From: Bacillus sp. ISL-55
Lineage (GTDB): Bacteria; Bacillota; Bacilli; Bacillales; Cytobacillaceae
Reading direction: 5' to 3'
Length of the DNA stretch: 64,000 nt
NCBI RefSeq assembly: GCF_018613155.1
Contig: NZ_JAGGQU010000009.1
Location: 151,820 to 215,819 of the forward strand
Positions 16,555 through 25,400 of the stretch are shown piece by piece (position 1 is the stretch's first letter; the number at the start of each line of letters is the position of its first letter). The translations under genes and the position numbers were made by a program. Under the pieces are notes generated by a model. The model had not been told where the DNA came from, ran no database searches, and worked only from the letters and a program-made list of their open reading frames with translations.

Positions 16555-16568
16555 ATCGGGCACCTTTT
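16535..16568. terminator. Bidirectional terminator between the permease pair and the queuosine transporter
   Basis: A 15-bp perfect stem (AAAAGGTGCCCGATC with GATCGGGCACCTTTT) with loop AATA. The permease stop codon lies in the loop/right arm. Flanking A- and T-runs suit termination in both directions. Confidence 0.85.
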
Positions 16569-16572
16569 ATTC

Positions 16573-17112
16573 CTAGTTTGACATCGCTTTATTATTGAAA
16601 ATGTTACTAATAGGGTTAAGCAGCATTGCGCCGACTCCCTGTATCGCTGTTTTTACGATAACCTGGCCTAATATCGCTGCGGGAACAGCTTCCCACGGAA
16701 GGAAGTTTGCTCCAAGCGGACTTAATCCGATTACGACAAATATTACTGAATCCAAGAGGCCCCCCACTAATCCGCTGTAAAAGATTCTCCAGCTCATTGG
16801 AAGCTTAAGCCTTGTGTAAATTTCAGTATCAGTTGTCTCAGCAACAGCGAAGCTCAATGCTGAAGCAAATACAATCGTAAGTGTATCTCCAAGTATATAC
16901 GAAACAATAGCTGAAAGAACGAGTGCTAAGCCGATGAACATATAAGTTTTCGCACGGCCGTACTTATTCTGCACAAGGTCACGGAAAATGAATGTGGCCC
17001 CTATCAGCAATGTCCCCATCGGCACAATGAACATTCCAAAATGAAGTGGCGCAAGAGCCGCAGTAATCACATTGGCAGTAACAATTGAAATTAAATATAA
17101 AAAGATTCTCAT
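16573..17112 (-). CDS. VUT/YhhQ family queuosine-precursor transporter
   Basis: A 179-residue protein with about six transmembrane segments. The features GATFIFRDLVQNKYGR and the SFAVAETTDTEIYTRL stretch are hallmarks of the YhhQ/DUF165 family, which imports queuosine precursors (preQ0/preQ1). ATG at 17112 is taken because GGAGG lies 7 bases upstream; another ATG at 17115 is possible. It follows queC with a gap of about 60 bases, behind a preQ1 riboswitch, which supports the precursor-transport role. The substrate specificity is inferred from family and context. Confidence 0.85.
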   Translation of the reverse strand: MRIFLYLISIVTANVITAALAPLHFGMFIVPMGTLLIGATFIFRDLVQNKYGRAKTYMFIGLALVLSAIVSYILGDTLTIVFASALSFAVAETTDTEIYTRLKLPMSWRIFYSGLVGGLLDSVIFVVIGLSPLGANFLPWEAVPAAILGQVIVKTAIQGVGAMLLNPISNIFNNKAMSN

Positions 17113-17173
17113 CATCTTACCTCCGTCTATTAATATCATTATCTATTTTTGCATGAAATCGGATATGCTGAAA

Positions 17174-17833
17174 TTATTCATCAAGATCCCCTGCGAGGAA
17201 CTCATCCAGCCCTTTTTTCCGTAACTTGCAGGCAGGACAAACCCCGCAGCCATCTGCAATGATTCCGTTATAGCAAGTCAATGTTCTTGACCGGATAAAT
17301 TCAAAAGCTTCTAGTTCATCAGCCATCTTCCAGGTTTCTGCCTTATTCAGCCACATTAATGGTGTATGAATGACAAAGTTCTGATCCATTGATAGGTTAA
17401 GCGTTACATTCATTGATTTTATGAACACGTCCCGGCAATCTGGATAGCCGCTGAAGTCGGTTTCGCACACACCTGTTACAATGTGCTTTGCTTTTACTTG
17501 ACTTGCGAGCACTCCAGCAAAGGATAAAAACAATAAATTTCTCCCGGGCACAAAGGTTGAAGGTAGCTCTCCGTCTTCCCCATCCTTCACATCGATGTCA
17601 TTTCGAGTGAGTGCGTTAGGAGCAAGTTGGTTAAGCAGACTCATATCGAGAACATGGTGCTTGATTCCAAGCTCGCTGGCGATTTCTTCAGCGCATTGTA
17701 TTTCTGTCCGATGCCGCTGGTTGTAATCGAAAGTGACTGCTTCAACTTCTCCAAATTCCTTCATGGCCCAAAACAAGCAAGTCGTACTGTCCTGTCCGCC
17801 GCTGAATACGACAACAGCTTTTTCGTTTTTCAT
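17174..17833 (-). CDS. queC: 7-cyano-7-deazaguanine synthase QueC
   Basis: A 219-residue ATP-dependent amide/nitrile synthase that converts 7-carboxy-7-deazaguanine to preQ0, on the way to queuosine in tRNA. The PP-loop SGGQDS is at residues 11-16. The zinc site is formed by C187, C196, C199 and C202. The length equals that of B. subtilis QueC. It is unusual that queD, queE and queF are not adjacent; the partner gene is a precursor transporter. Expression is very probably controlled by the preQ1-I riboswitch and terminator in its leader. Confidence 0.95.
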   Translation of the reverse strand: MKNEKAVVVFSGGQDSTTCLFWAMKEFGEVEAVTFDYNQRHRTEIQCAEEIASELGIKHHVLDMSLLNQLAPNALTRNDIDVKDGEDGELPSTFVPGRNLLFLSFAGVLASQVKAKHIVTGVCETDFSGYPDCRDVFIKSMNVTLNLSMDQNFVIHTPLMWLNKAETWKMADELEAFEFIRSRTLTCYNGIIADGCGVCPACKLRKKGLDEFLAGDLDE

Positions 17834-17853
17834 TAGAAAACTCCTTTACAACA

Positions 17854-17887
17854 GAAAAAACAGTACCACTAAGACAGCAGTACTGTT
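17854..17887 (-). terminator. Riboswitch-controlled terminator in the queC leader
   Basis: On the minus strand ACAGTAC pairs with GTACTGT across a 13-base loop and is followed by TTTTTT, ahead of the queC ribosome binding site. A CTTAG in the loop can instead pair with CTAAG at the end of the preQ1 aptamer, giving an antiterminator. Confidence 0.8.
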
Positions 17888-17890
17888 TTC

Positions 17891-17924
17891 CCTTAGTTTT
17901 TTTGAGAGGGTAGCTAGAACCTCT
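17891..17924 (-). promoter_or_regulatory. preQ1-I riboswitch upstream of queC
   Basis: The minus-strand leader contains AGAGGTTCTAGCTACCCTCT followed by an A-rich stretch and ACTAAGG, which matches the small preQ1-I aptamer (stem AGAGG/CCTCT, loop CTAGCTA, pseudoknotting A-rich tail). It lies about 60 bases upstream of queC and is followed by a terminator. Binding of preQ1 should stop transcription of queC and the transporter. Confidence 0.93.
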
Positions 17925-18223
17925 TCCGTCAGAACGGAATATGTAATTTTGACTTTTCTATTTTACCATACATTTTATAAAAGGAAAGCATCTTTTATAC
18001 CTTCATTTCTCAGATTTCACCGATCCTGATGCACATTAACCATCAATCTCGATATGTGTTTCTTCCATAATTAGAACTAGTCCAACCAATACAATTACTC
18101 CATATTATAGAATACTCTCCATGTTGAACTTTACCAACAGGGCATCTTGCTCATTCGAAAATCTATTCCGGGAATAGAATAAATACAGGCACCTATTACC
18201 TGAAACTAAAAAGGAGGATACAA
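17925..18223. other. Gene-free stretch upstream of queC and the spore-cluster gene
   Basis: About 300 bases with the queC promoter on one strand and the leader of the 18224 gene on the other. A sequence CATATTATA at 18101-18109 matches a sigma-K -10, but no AC-type -35 sits at the usual distance. Nothing else recognised. Confidence 0.4.
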
Positions 18224-18745
18224 ATGGATATTGGGGCTTACTTTTCAAAAAGCGGAGATTATTTTGACCAGAAATCCCAGGAATTCCATGACTGCGATCA
18301 TCCACATTGCCAGGATGTTGAGTCAGCTTTTTCTTTCGGCTCACAAACAGATTGGCCAAACTTGGATGAGCTGGAATCAGGATCGCGTCATGGATATTGC
18401 CATAGCTATAAAGATGATTGTGTCCCGGTCATTTTCGACCGTCGCTATAATTTCGCTGATCGAGAGTTATGCAGCAGGCATTTCAGCGTCCGCCTCGGTG
18501 GTTTGCGGCACAAAATGGCAGCAGTATTGCGAGGTTATCTTGGATGCAAGGTTATTATTGGGTCAGAATGTGATTCCAGGGTAAAAAAAGTCAATGGTCG
18601 TATTTCCTTTGTCGGAACAGATTTCGTCGAGCTGGTCATCCGTGAAAACAACAAGGGCAACGAAAATCATTCAAAAAAGAAGTATAGGATGATTCCGTTT
18701 GATACAATCAACTGGTTTGAAATGGATGAAGGAAAAAACGCCTGA
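18224..18745 (+). CDS. Cys/His-rich protein with a small beta-barrel-like C-terminal domain, beside the mnx-like locus
   Basis: A 173-residue soluble protein. The N-terminal half is rich in His, Cys and Asp (HDCDHPHCQDVES, CHSYKDDC). The C-terminal half has GRISFVGTDFVELVI followed by YRMIPFDTINWFE. The same pattern, a turn with VGxDFVxL and then IPFxxI, recurs in the proteins encoded at 18775-19668 and 24062-24826. It starts with ATG at 18224 behind AGGAGG. It converges on the mnxG operon. I do not recognise a named family. The Cys/His-rich part could bind metal, and the context suggests a spore-surface or mnx-associated protein; both are inferences. Confidence 0.65.
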   Translation: MDIGAYFSKSGDYFDQKSQEFHDCDHPHCQDVESAFSFGSQTDWPNLDELESGSRHGYCHSYKDDCVPVIFDRRYNFADRELCSRHFSVRLGGLRHKMAAVLRGYLGCKVIIGSECDSRVKKVNGRISFVGTDFVELVIRENNKGNENHSKKKYRMIPFDTINWFEMDEGKNA

Positions 18746-18774
18746 GCAAAAGCTCAGGCGATTCTATATGTGTA

Positions 18775-19668
18775 TCAAGCTTTTTTCAGGTAACAGAACG
18801 ACGTAAGGGAAATTTCTTTCATTTCCCCATTATCGCTCACTAGATTAATGTTTCCGTTTTCCAGACCTGCCAATAAACCTATTACCTTTTCAGAGTTTGT
18901 ATAAATTGTTACTTTTTCATCTGTAAATGTTTTAAGGTACATAAATAGCTTAATCCTGAAAAAGATTTGGATCAGCTCAGGGTCATGAGCTACTGTTTCT
19001 CCAAAACTAAAGGTAAGGTCCCTCCGGAAACATGGATCGATATCCAGTAAAGGGGGTTGGGATCTAGTTGGTTGATACGGCTTTTTAGATAAAACCAGAC
19101 AAATTTTATTGAAGGGAATAATGAATGTCTTTCTGTTTTTCTGGAGCTGGACAAAGTCACTGCCCACTAATTGTACAAATCCTTCCAGAAAATTTTTGCT
19201 TAGCTTCTTCTTTTTATACCTATGCTTGAGCTTCTTCTTGGCAAGACGTTTCTTTTTGCAACGCTTTTTCCTCTCTGTCTTCTTGTTCATTACTTCCTCA
19301 ATTGAATCTGCTGGACTAGCTTCTGTATTGCTCTCATCATAATCTGAACAGTTTATTTTAATCTTCACCATTTGCCCTGACAGGCCATCGAATAAAATCC
19401 TCCGGCCGAGTTCCGACTGCTCATTTGATAGACCGAGATCCAATAGCATGCGATTGGCTGCATCGATTTTTTCTTCAAGTTCGTGCAACCGACCTTCAGG
19501 CATACATGATGTCGGCGAAGGGAATTTTGGAGTTTCGATTCTTTCCGGACAATCATCAGGAAAACAGTAATCATCTTCTGGGCTGTTTGCTGAGGAGGAA
19601 CTGCTTTCCATCAGCTCATGGCTTGAAGACTCCTCAACTGGGATTTCAATTTTATGCCTTTTTTTCAT
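18775..19668 (-). CDS. mnx-operon downstream protein with a Lys/Arg-rich insert and two barrel-like segments
   Basis: A 297-residue protein and the last gene of the mnx-like operon. Its start overlaps the mnxG stop by 17 bases; ATG at 19668 has GGGGAG 7 bases upstream. The N-terminus is Ser/Glu-rich, the middle (about 150-175) is an extremely basic KKKR-type stretch, and FVQLVGSDFVQLQ with FIIPFNKICLV follows. A second, weaker barrel-like segment lies near the C-terminus (KVIGLLAGLENGNINLV). Low-complexity basic and acidic stretches are common in spore coat proteins. The function is unknown. Its place after mnxG suggests a role in Mn-oxidase assembly or attachment to the spore. Confidence 0.65.
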   Translation of the reverse strand: MKKRHKIEIPVEESSSHELMESSSSSANSPEDDYCFPDDCPERIETPKFPSPTSCMPEGRLHELEEKIDAANRMLLDLGLSNEQSELGRRILFDGLSGQMVKIKINCSDYDESNTEASPADSIEEVMNKKTERKKRCKKKRLAKKKLKHRYKKKKLSKNFLEGFVQLVGSDFVQLQKNRKTFIIPFNKICLVLSKKPYQPTRSQPPLLDIDPCFRRDLTFSFGETVAHDPELIQIFFRIKLFMYLKTFTDEKVTIYTNSEKVIGLLAGLENGNINLVSDNGEMKEISLTSFCYLKKA

Positions 19669-22600
19669 CGTCCCACTCCCCTTTAACTTCCTCAAGTCGT
19701 GGCAGATTTTGCTTTGTATCCTTATGAACACGGAAGATCCCCCACATACCCAATTCTATGTCCCAGCGGATATTGCCGGACCGGTACAAGTAATCTCCAG
19801 GGAAATTGAAAACTCCTCCTGCGCCACCAATCAAGCGCAAGTCATCAGTATGGCCAGTAACCATATGGCCAATAAATGACTGTATACGGGAATCAAGATC
19901 TTTACTGTCGAATTTCCAATAATGTCCGTGAAGGTGGAAAGTGTGGGATCTTCGCCTTTCTGCTGGAGTGGTAATCCGTATAACCACTGCCTCGCCCGGA
20001 TAAGCTTCGAATAATGGTGTCGCAGGATCCCCGAAAATTTCTGATGAAAACAGCTCGTGCATTACCGGGTGATCCTTGTAACGATTGATCAACCTCTCAC
20101 TACGGTAGTTAAATCCCCTTGAACCATAATCATACGTATCGACCTCTTCGAGCACCTCTGTATCTGGTATAACCCCATCCATCGGGTCAATGATTACCTT
20201 TCCAGCTTTGTCCTCCAGTCTTACACCATCGTGTAATATGAGGACGAAATCTCTTGTAGCAGGCAGCAAGGGGTGACGAAGAATCACATTTTCGCCTGTA
20301 TTTACTTTTTCCAGGCTGTGCGGGTCCAGGTATGTTGTAAACCTGGATTCGGCAATAAAAGCACCAAATGTTCCAAACGAACGGTGATTTCGCAAATCGG
20401 CCATGTCCCACATAGAACACATTCCAAACTGGCCATCAACAAACCATCTATAAGTGATTGTCTCACCGGGGCCGACCGTCTGGTCCGGATTGAAACCAAC
20501 TGTATCTCCACTTGATGTCTTTACATCATAATTCAGCAGGCTAGTATGGAGTGATATCCTTAGTGAAGGAGGATAAAAAGATTGTTCTTTTACCGGCGGG
20601 TAAGGGTGGATTCCATCTTGAAAAGGAAAAAGCTCTTTCTTCAGCTCACTTGTCAAGCTGACCTCTACAAGGTCACCGACATTTGCCCTTAAAATTAATG
20701 GCACCGGATTCTTTTTGCCAGAGACTATATCTTCTACATCCTCTTTTAGGGCGAAGATAATACCAAATGGATCATGATCGCCATATGAGTTATATTGGAT
20801 GGGTGTCTGGAAGGCGACTACCTCGAATTTCTTAACTGGCGAACCCTTATAAGCCCCTGGGGGAAGACTGGCGAGAGGGTTTGCTTTTTCAGGCGGTTTG
20901 CCTGTCGGCTTTGGAGTTTCAGCGGTTCCTTCCGGCAGAGCTTCCCGGTCAGCCAATACGATTAAATCATCCATTTTTGAGCTATACGCCCGGATTAAAC
21001 CCCATGTCCCGAGCCAAACATCTTCCTCATCCTCAAAGGCCCAAAGATAATCACCGGAGGCGGGTATCTCAGTCTCAAAAGTAAACGACTCAGAAATTCC
21101 GATATGCTGCTGCGCTTTCATGGATGAGCCAAGATCTGGACGTTCTTCTTTCCACTTTATACCATGAATGTTGAAACTGTGGGATTCCTCATGTGCTCCC
21201 TGCAATAGCCTGATTCTGATCGGGTCTCCTTCATAGGCTTTTAGTATTGGTGTTACAGGATCACCATGTACATAGGAACTGAAGGAATAGGCAGGATCAC
21301 AATCTTCACCCAGCCTGAACTTCAAAGGTTCACATTTATAATTGACACCAAAAACACCCGGATCATCCTCGGAACCTGGGTACTTTGGCGGCTGGATTGG
21401 ACGGCCATTCTTATCGAATAAAAGTGCAAAATCATGGACGAAAAGAGTCTGGTCACGATAATCCGGGATTAACGGGTGTTCGACAGAAATCTGGGTTCCA
21501 TGGTCCACCTCATCACCAGTTCTAGAATCTAGAAATCTGGAGAATCGCGGCTGAATGATGCCTGCTCCGAAAACGCCATGCTGCTGGTGCGAGTTAGCAA
21601 ATAGATGATCATGAAAGAAAAAAGCTTTTAACTCGGTTTCCGCATACCACTCATAGCGGATGGTCTGGCCAGGAAGAACAGCACTGTCATAATTCCATCC
21701 TACATTTCCTCCATCGCAGGCAAGGACATCAAATTTTACAAAGTGAATGTGAAAACCATTTTCATACGTCCTTGTCACCAGCTGGAAAGCGTCACCATCA
21801 AGAATATGAGGCATACGATTTGTATAATTCATCCTTATACATGTACCAGCAGGAACATGGAAGACTAGCGGCTCTGGCTCTTTTTTTCCCGAAAGGATAT
21901 CATCCAGATCTTCATCCATCACATAAAATCTTGCCTTCGGATCATGCCAGCCCTGTTTGTTATATACTACAGGCATCTCAATCGCAGAGACATTGAATTC
22001 GACTACCACTGGGTCCTGGTCTAGGCAAGGGTCAACAAAAACTGCACCCGGACGGGGATTGGGAATTGCTGCATTCCGTTCCAGTTCAGTCATCTCCCGG
22101 CCACCGACAATTCCTAATGGCGGCCTTGGTGCTTTATAGCCAACTTTTCCTGGTATGAAATTAGGGAATCCTGGCTTTTCAGGGGTTGGCTTTGGTGGTG
22201 CAGGACGGTCTGGCAGAGGTTTTAGGGCATCAATACGAACACCATTCGGATAACATTGGCTTCCATCCTGTAGTGTATTAAAAACCCTGTTGATTCCCCA
22301 CATGCCTATGCCGAAATGCGGGTACAGGTGGCAATGGATTATGGAATCTCCAATGGCACCATGCAGGCTCCCTAATCCATAAAGCGGCTGAATGGAATAA
22401 TGTGTTTGCGGGCTAATGGATTGGGCATCCAGAATTTCCGCATTAATATTGCTGGAATCACCCAGCCATTGATGGACATGGTAGTGAAATACATGAGTTT
22501 CCTTTACGCCGCCATGGATTAGCCTGATGATTGCCGGGTCCCCTACATACCCCCTTAATATCGGAGTGGCCGGATCACCAAAAACCCATGAATCATGATG

Positions 22601-23335
22601 GACCTCTTCTGAATCACAATCCGGACATACCACTCCCGCCTCCATCAGTCTTTTACGGTTTGTCATAGGTTCATAGCGAAGATTCACTCCATGGAAGGAT
22701 TCAGCTTCCTGGTTCGTCATTGGGTTGAACGGCCGGTTCCCTGTTAAATCCTTAATTTCCATTTCATCATTGAAGAACCAGGCATACTCCCTGAAAGATG
22801 GCAGAAGAGGATGATGTATGTCAGCATACACACCACTATTGATTGGTCCGCCCGTAACAGGATCAGTCCAGCTAGAACCCCTTTTTTGGACAAGCAGCGC
22901 CCCGAATAATCCCTGGACACTTGATCCTTTTTCTGTGCTTGAAACATTGCCCAGGTCGGTGAAGAAGTAGATACCTTCCTGAGTAGCATTAATCCGGTAA
23001 ACAATCTTCCCGCCTGGTTCTACCGTTGTATCAGGATTATATCCTGCATCCGCTCCGTCGGATGACAGAACATTATAATCAGCTTCCTGGAAGTGCATTC
23101 CTGCTGAAAAAGGAATCTGGTTTTCAAAAAGTATTTCAACTATATCCCCTTCGTTGGCGCGAATAGCTAACGGTTGTACTAAATCAATTGGTTTGTAAGG
23201 GTTCTTTCGAACGAGGTCTTTAAGCTTTGACTCATTTTCCTTCAAGACATAAATTCTTCCATTAGGATTGTGATCACCGAACGTATTAACTACTATTCTC
23301 GTTGAAATTCCGACAACATGATATTTTCGTAACAT
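19652..23335 (-). CDS. mnxG: Giant multicopper oxidase MnxG (Mn(II) oxidase)
   Basis: A 1227-residue multicopper oxidase, close to the roughly 1,217 residues known for MnxG of marine Bacillus sp. SG-1 and far longer than laccases such as CotA. Several cupredoxin-type repeats are visible. Copper-binding motifs include HVFHYHVHQW (281-290), HCHLYPHFGIGM (334-345), FHDHLFANSHQQHG (574-587) and HTFHLHGHYW near the C-terminus. In SG-1 the protein oxidises Mn(II) to Mn(IV) on the spore surface, in a complex with MnxE and MnxF. Here the two small genes directly upstream fit those partners. There is no signal peptide, as expected for a protein assembled on the spore inside the mother cell. ATG at 23335 has GGGGGA upstream. 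Confidence 0.88.
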   Translation of the reverse strand: MLRKYHVVGISTRIVVNTFGDHNPNGRIYVLKENESKLKDLVRKNPYKPIDLVQPLAIRANEGDIVEILFENQIPFSAGMHFQEADYNVLSSDGADAGYNPDTTVEPGGKIVYRINATQEGIYFFTDLGNVSSTEKGSSVQGLFGALLVQKRGSSWTDPVTGGPINSGVYADIHHPLLPSFREYAWFFNDEMEIKDLTGNRPFNPMTNQEAESFHGVNLRYEPMTNRKRLMEAGVVCPDCDSEEVHHDSWVFGDPATPILRGYVGDPAIIRLIHGGVKETHVFHYHVHQWLGDSSNINAEILDAQSISPQTHYSIQPLYGLGSLHGAIGDSIIHCHLYPHFGIGMWGINRVFNTLQDGSQCYPNGVRIDALKPLPDRPAPPKPTPEKPGFPNFIPGKVGYKAPRPPLGIVGGREMTELERNAAIPNPRPGAVFVDPCLDQDPVVVEFNVSAIEMPVVYNKQGWHDPKARFYVMDEDLDDILSGKKEPEPLVFHVPAGTCIRMNYTNRMPHILDGDAFQLVTRTYENGFHIHFVKFDVLACDGGNVGWNYDSAVLPGQTIRYEWYAETELKAFFFHDHLFANSHQQHGVFGAGIIQPRFSRFLDSRTGDEVDHGTQISVEHPLIPDYRDQTLFVHDFALLFDKNGRPIQPPKYPGSEDDPGVFGVNYKCEPLKFRLGEDCDPAYSFSSYVHGDPVTPILKAYEGDPIRIRLLQGAHEESHSFNIHGIKWKEERPDLGSSMKAQQHIGISESFTFETEIPASGDYLWAFEDEEDVWLGTWGLIRAYSSKMDDLIVLADREALPEGTAETPKPTGKPPEKANPLASLPPGAYKGSPVKKFEVVAFQTPIQYNSYGDHDPFGIIFALKEDVEDIVSGKKNPVPLILRANVGDLVEVSLTSELKKELFPFQDGIHPYPPVKEQSFYPPSLRISLHTSLLNYDVKTSSGDTVGFNPDQTVGPGETITYRWFVDGQFGMCSMWDMADLRNHRSFGTFGAFIAESRFTTYLDPHSLEKVNTGENVILRHPLLPATRDFVLILHDGVRLEDKAGKVIIDPMDGVIPDTEVLEEVDTYDYGSRGFNYRSERLINRYKDHPVMHELFSSEIFGDPATPLFEAYPGEAVVIRITTPAERRRSHTFHLHGHYWKFDSKDLDSRIQSFIGHMVTGHTDDLRLIGGAGGVFNFPGDYLYRSGNIRWDIELGMWGIFRVHKDTKQNLPRLEEVKGEWDDEKKA

Positions 23336-23358
23336 GTATTTCCCCCCTTCATAGGTAT

Positions 23359-23652
23359 CTAATAGTCCTCGAGCTTTGGAATTTTAGGCGCACCTGGTCT
23401 TTCAATATAGAAAACTTCTATATTATGAATGTGAATGTACCATTCGCGGTTTTCTAATTGAGCAAAGTGAGTGGTCTCAACATCGATTTTTACGGTATCA
23501 CCAATCAATTCCTTGATGATGCCAACGAACAAATACGGATAGGATGGAGAAATAACAAGCGTTTTGTGGCCAATTCCATTTCTGAAGTGCTCCAAAATAG
23601 CTGAGTCATGGATTTCATTTACATCTGTCATTTTTGAATAATCTACGGACAT
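23359..23652 (-). CDS. mnxF: MnxF-like small subunit of the Mn oxidase complex
   Basis: A 97-residue protein directly upstream of mnxG with a 23-base gap. ATG at 23652 is chosen because GGGAGG lies upstream with workable spacing; an open extension to 23709 would overlap mnxE. The size (about 11 kDa) and position fit MnxF, a partner that binds MnxG in the SG-1/PL-12 complex. It contains VGIIKELIGDTVKIDV, a turn-strand pattern like that in its neighbours. The identification rests on position, size and the mnxG gene, not on a search. Confidence 0.7.
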   Translation of the reverse strand: MSVDYSKMTDVNEIHDSAILEHFRNGIGHKTLVISPSYPYLFVGIIKELIGDTVKIDVETTHFAQLENREWYIHIHNIEVFYIERPGAPKIPKLEDY

Positions 23653-23681
23653 AAGAAATAACGCCTCCCTTACTTGTTTAT

Positions 23682-24014
23682 TTAAACTAATGGTATTCTC
23701 ATCGAACAATCGACATCGGTTGTAAAATGGGCAATCTTTTCAAACGGAATGGATATAGGAATTGGGAATTTATGAAACGGTGCATTCAAGATTTTGATTG
23801 TTACGGGTGATAGTGTTAAATGGCCAGGTTCAACTTCAGCGATTTTTCCGCAGAAAATCGGCCTGAATGTTTGCCCCAATATATTTATTTGTGATGATTC
23901 CGTAATAATCAGCATTTGCTTACCCATATTCTCGTAAAAAAAGTCAAATAAAGGGTCATTGGCTTTAATGGCATTAGAAACAGGCGATAATGATTTTAAT
24001 TGAAAGTCATGCAT
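23682..24014 (-). CDS. mnxE: MnxE-like small subunit of the Mn oxidase complex
   Basis: A 110-residue protein two genes upstream of mnxG. ATG at 24014 has AGGGTGA immediately upstream; an in-frame ATG at 24047 is an alternative. It contains CGKIAEVEPGHLTLS followed by IPFEKIAHF, the same G-I-x-x-V ... IPFxxI pattern as in other proteins of the cluster. Size and place match MnxE, which forms the multimeric MnxEF partner of MnxG. The function is inferred from the mnx locus. Confidence 0.7.
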   Translation of the reverse strand: MHDFQLKSLSPVSNAIKANDPLFDFFYENMGKQMLIITESSQINILGQTFRPIFCGKIAEVEPGHLTLSPVTIKILNAPFHKFPIPISIPFEKIAHFTTDVDCSMRIPLV

Positions 24015-24061
24015 GTATTTCACCCTTTCTCGGAAATCAGAACTCAAAGGAAATAAGGAAC

Positions 24062-24826
24062 CTAACGGAATAGAGACTGTAACATATTCTTCCCCATTAA
24101 AAGGACCCGATTAAAAAGACGGGCAGATATGAGGTGTGATAAATCATTGAAAGCAATTTGTCTATTTGATCCAACAGATTGTAATAACACACTTTCTTCA
24201 GTCACCGAGACGATTTTGCCCCAGACTGTTTCTTCAGGAGTAACAGCTTTGACCCATACTCCTTTCCATCTCTCAAGGTTCCCCCTAAGGGATTCTTCGA
24301 AAAATTGCTGAATTAAAACATCCCGTTTGGCAACTGTTTCACCAAAATTCGTAGTCAGTTTTTGTTTTAAGTCATTATCATAGATAAAATTTTGGTGGGC
24401 ATTTTCATAGGTAGGCACTCCGGATGGAGAATTTGCTGATAATATTGTCTTATATGGGATCCAGGTTCGGTCCTTTAAATTCGTGAGTATGACGAAATCT
24501 CTTCCAATCGCATTGACCTTCCCTGAGGTTTCCAAAGTGGTACCTTGATGTTCAATATAGACTACCACTTCTTGATTCCGTTTCATCTTAAAGAATTTCT
24601 TTAAAATCAAAGTCTTCTTAAATTCAGGAACAGCATTCGCCAGTGTGTGAAGGTTTTTTTGTTCCAGGTATTCGGCTATGATTTTATTCTCTTCTAGTGG
24701 TGTTGCACTTGGTGGAGATGTGATTTGATTTCCGACTTCGTGAATAGGATCAACATTCCTGACTTCATTCCTTCTGTCCTCTAATAGGTTTTTTAAATAA
24801 TCCGAATGACGCATACCGGTACGCAA
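24062..24826 (-). CDS. Protein at the mnxD position with two barrel-like segments
   Basis: A 254-residue soluble protein and the first gene of the minus-strand operon. Two segments have a similar pattern: VVVYIEHQGTTLETSGKV then GRDFVILTN and WIPYKTI, and later VKAVTPEETVWGKIVSV then VLLQS and IAFNDLSHL. This suggests a duplicated small beta-barrel (SH3/LSm-like). TTG at 24826 is used because AAGGGGG lies 7 bases upstream. Known mnx operons carry mnxD just before mnxE, so it may be mnxD, but I cannot confirm similarity. No signal peptide or Cys motif is seen. Confidence 0.6.
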   Translation of the reverse strand: MRTGMRHSDYLKNLLEDRRNEVRNVDPIHEVGNQITSPPSATPLEENKIIAEYLEQKNLHTLANAVPEFKKTLILKKFFKMKRNQEVVVYIEHQGTTLETSGKVNAIGRDFVILTNLKDRTWIPYKTILSANSPSGVPTYENAHQNFIYDNDLKQKLTTNFGETVAKRDVLIQQFFEESLRGNLERWKGVWVKAVTPEETVWGKIVSVTEESVLLQSVGSNRQIAFNDLSHLISARLFNRVLLMGKNMLQSLFR

Positions 24827-24858
24827 TGGTTTGCCCCCTTTCGAACAAATTTTCCCAT

Positions 24859-24887
24859 TATCTTATGAGGCAAATATCATAATTGTT
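24859..24887 (-). promoter_or_regulatory. Sigma-K-type promoter of the mnx-like operon
   Basis: On the minus strand CATAAGATA (24859-24867) matches the -10 consensus CATANNNTA. AACA (about 24884-24887) fits the short -35 AC motif at 16-base distance. It lies about 35 bases upstream of the first operon gene. The mnx operon of SG-1 is reported to be transcribed late in sporulation from a sigma-K-type promoter, so the match is expected. Confidence 0.65.
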
Positions 24888-24959
24888 ATTATATTTGGAA
24901 AAAAATTCAAACACCTCGTGTTTAGTTATGAATACATTGAACAGTAGAGGTGATGTGTC

Positions 24960-25376
24960 ATGCCGGAATGGATTGTGATTTTTTACCCAATTAATTTTTT
25001 GTCCGCATACGTTCTATATATATTTCTATACAATCGAAGAAAACAAATCGGTTTTCATTTAGGAATGAACATAACCATGGTGGCTGCTGGGGGTTTAGCT
25101 CTCGGGACAGGTATTATTTTTATCAACTTGTATCCTTTTTACTTTTTGGAAGCGACCTTGTTTTCGGTGATCATAGGTGGTATTTCAGGAATCTTGTTTG
25201 GCAACCTCTTTGACTATCAAACTTTATTGTCTGGTTATATAACTGGGCTAATGATGGGAATCATGGCGCCTATGGTTGGGGCTGCAGCATATGAAGGGGT
25301 AATGTTCTTACTCATGATCGAGATTTTCATCCTCAGCTCTTTTTGCATAGCGGCTTCCTCGGCCTACAAAACCTGA
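24960..25376 (+). CDS. Small integral membrane protein, paralog 1, divergent from the mnx-like operon
   Basis: A 138-residue protein made almost wholly of hydrophobic segments (about four). ATG at 24960 follows GAGGTGATGTGTC. It shares a pattern with the next gene: a hydrophobic N-terminus, then a LxxLYPxxFLEA... stretch, LFG, a Q-rich loop, and GxxMG. The two are probably tandem duplicates. It starts 130 bases from the first mnx-like gene on the opposite strand, so the two units may share a regulatory region. I do not recognise a family; a membrane role connected to the spore or to metal handling is speculation. Confidence 0.65.
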   Translation: MPEWIVIFYPINFLSAYVLYIFLYNRRKQIGFHLGMNITMVAAGGLALGTGIIFINLYPFYFLEATLFSVIIGGISGILFGNLFDYQTLLSGYITGLMMGIMAPMVGAAAYEGVMFLLMIEIFILSSFCIAASSAYKT

Positions 25377-25400
25377 TTCAGTAATCTGGAGGGGTGTCTT

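Noticed and set aside
18101..18109. Sigma-K promoter before the Cys/His-rich gene
   Set aside because: CATATTATA matches the -10, but no AC motif sits at the needed distance, and the leader would be over 100 bases long.
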